64,000 nucleotides of DNA from Coffea arabica (taxonomy: Eukaryota; Streptophyta; Magnoliopsida; Gentianales; Rubiaceae). Both the position numbers and the translations under genes were made by a program. The notes below the pieces were generated by a model. The model searched no databases, had not been told where the DNA came from, and saw only the letters and a program-made list of their open reading frames with translations. Shown piece after piece: positions 63,298 to 64,000 of the stretch. The stretch covers positions 2,170,001 through 2,234,000 of the forward strand of contig NC_092310.1 of assembly GCF_036785885.1 (NCBI RefSeq). The letters are read 5' to 3'. How positions within the stretch are numbered: position 1 is the first letter of the stretch; each line of letters opens with the position of its first letter.

Positions 63298-63423
63298 TTG
63301 GGACGGGGGCACACTCCCGCACCCCCTGCCCCGTTCCCCGCCCCACCCCCGTCCCAACCCCCTCCCCATTAACCCCCCGTAGGGCGGGTTGCCATTGTCA
63401 TCCGTTCCTATTGTCATCCCTAG
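63298..63423. mobile_element. Terminal fragment of a GC-rich hAT element
   Basis: A CCCCGCCCC/GGGACGGGGG-rich stretch ends gccattgtcatccgttcctattgtcatcccta. The last bases give TAGGGATGACAAT on the opposite strand, matching the termini of the hAT-type element at 28880-29635. No matching left terminus is evident, so it is read as a truncated or rearranged relative. Confidence 0.5.
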
Positions 63424-64000
63424 TCGTATTGTATGTTTAGAGTCGATCTTTTTAGATAAACTTTTAAAAAAATGCATGTGACTTTATTTTTATTATCAGA
63501 CATATGAATGTTTCAAAACATTTAGATAGATGTATGAATAATTATAAATATAAAGTTATCGATTCGCTTCTCAATAGTGAAGAATAAGAATCATACTCTA
63601 TCTCCATGTATATACATATATAGAGAAAAAAAAAATCTCCATATATAGCTGAGGTAGTGGAGAAAGTGGCCTAGTAAGAAAACTAAAAATCTTTGTTTTG
63701 TAAGATGCTAAAGCATTAATGTTCTTGATTTATTCTTTTTTTTTTAACCATGCACAATACTCTCTAAACAAAAACTACGGATATTGATACAAAACCATAC
63801 CATTCAAAATAATTGTGTATCACGAAAAATGGATAGTGAAGTTAATTATTGTAAGCACAAAAATTCACTTGGCTTGAATTGTTAAAGTTGCATAGAAATT
63901 GGTTTGGTAATTAACTTTAGAAAGTTACGTCCGCTTGTACCTCTTATCTAGTAGTAGATCAAGTCAAGGGGAGATTGATTTTGTCTTATTATTGGCCTTG
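63424..64000. other. AT-rich right edge, nothing clear
   Basis: Low-GC sequence with TATA-type repeats near 63608-63622 and poly-T/A runs; no gene, RNA or repeat that I can support. Confidence 0.4.

Noticed and set aside
63153..63440. 95-codon frame ending in Pro/Arg-rich sequence
   Set aside because: Its second half is the GC-rich transposon end; the first half matches nothing known to me.

Overview
The window is nuclear DNA from a flowering plant. It has AT-rich introns with GT/AG borders, pentatricopeptide (PPR) genes, a plant-type chromomethylase, a plant MUT9-like kinase and a NIN-like protein. The coding style and repeat families suggest a core eudicot, perhaps an asterid; a coffee-like genome is only a guess. 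About one third is gene bodies and the rest is AT-rich intergenic DNA full of small DNA transposons and SINEs.

Layout: 1-3046 (-) is the 5' part of a gene for a probably plastid DnaJ-type zinc-finger protein that runs off the left edge. 3047-10622 is a repeat-bearing gap with a possible cryptic spliced gene on the minus strand. 10623-12431 (-) is an intronless PPR gene resembling At2g21090. 14223-20489 (-) is a complete 16-exon kinase gene of the MLK/PPK (MUT9-like, CK1-related) family. 20490-29957 is a transposon-rich desert. 29958-38057 (+) is a 21-exon CMT3-like chromomethylase with a 756-bp hAT-type element 322 bp upstream of its start codon. 39459-39776 (-) is a two-exon gene for a 74-residue conserved protein. 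41289-46331 (-) is the NIN-like (NLP) gene. 48499-50983 (+) is a second PPR gene with one intron. 55088-55477 (-) is a small three-span membrane protein. 59315-59608 and 61885-62196 (+) are two related small secreted Cys-rich proteins.

The most unusual locus is 41289-46331. The inferred protein (1,227 residues in 4 exons) has the N-terminal GAF-like regulatory region of NIN-like nitrate-response factors but no RWP-RK DNA-binding domain. In place of the usual single C-terminal PB1 domain it has six PB1 domains in tandem. Four of these are near-identical copies on an exact 360-bp (120-residue) period inside one exon. It reads as a multivalent PB1 scaffold or decoy built on an NLP, and would be expected to act on PB1-mediated NLP oligomerisation rather than by binding DNA.

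The chromatin genes (MLK kinase and CMT3-like methylase) lie about 9.5 kb apart. The methylase has a CG-rich transposon in its immediate upstream region, a possible route to self-regulation. The remaining genes look like unrelated neighbours. Exon borders were read by eye from GT/AG sites, phase and family similarity; they have not been checked against transcripts.
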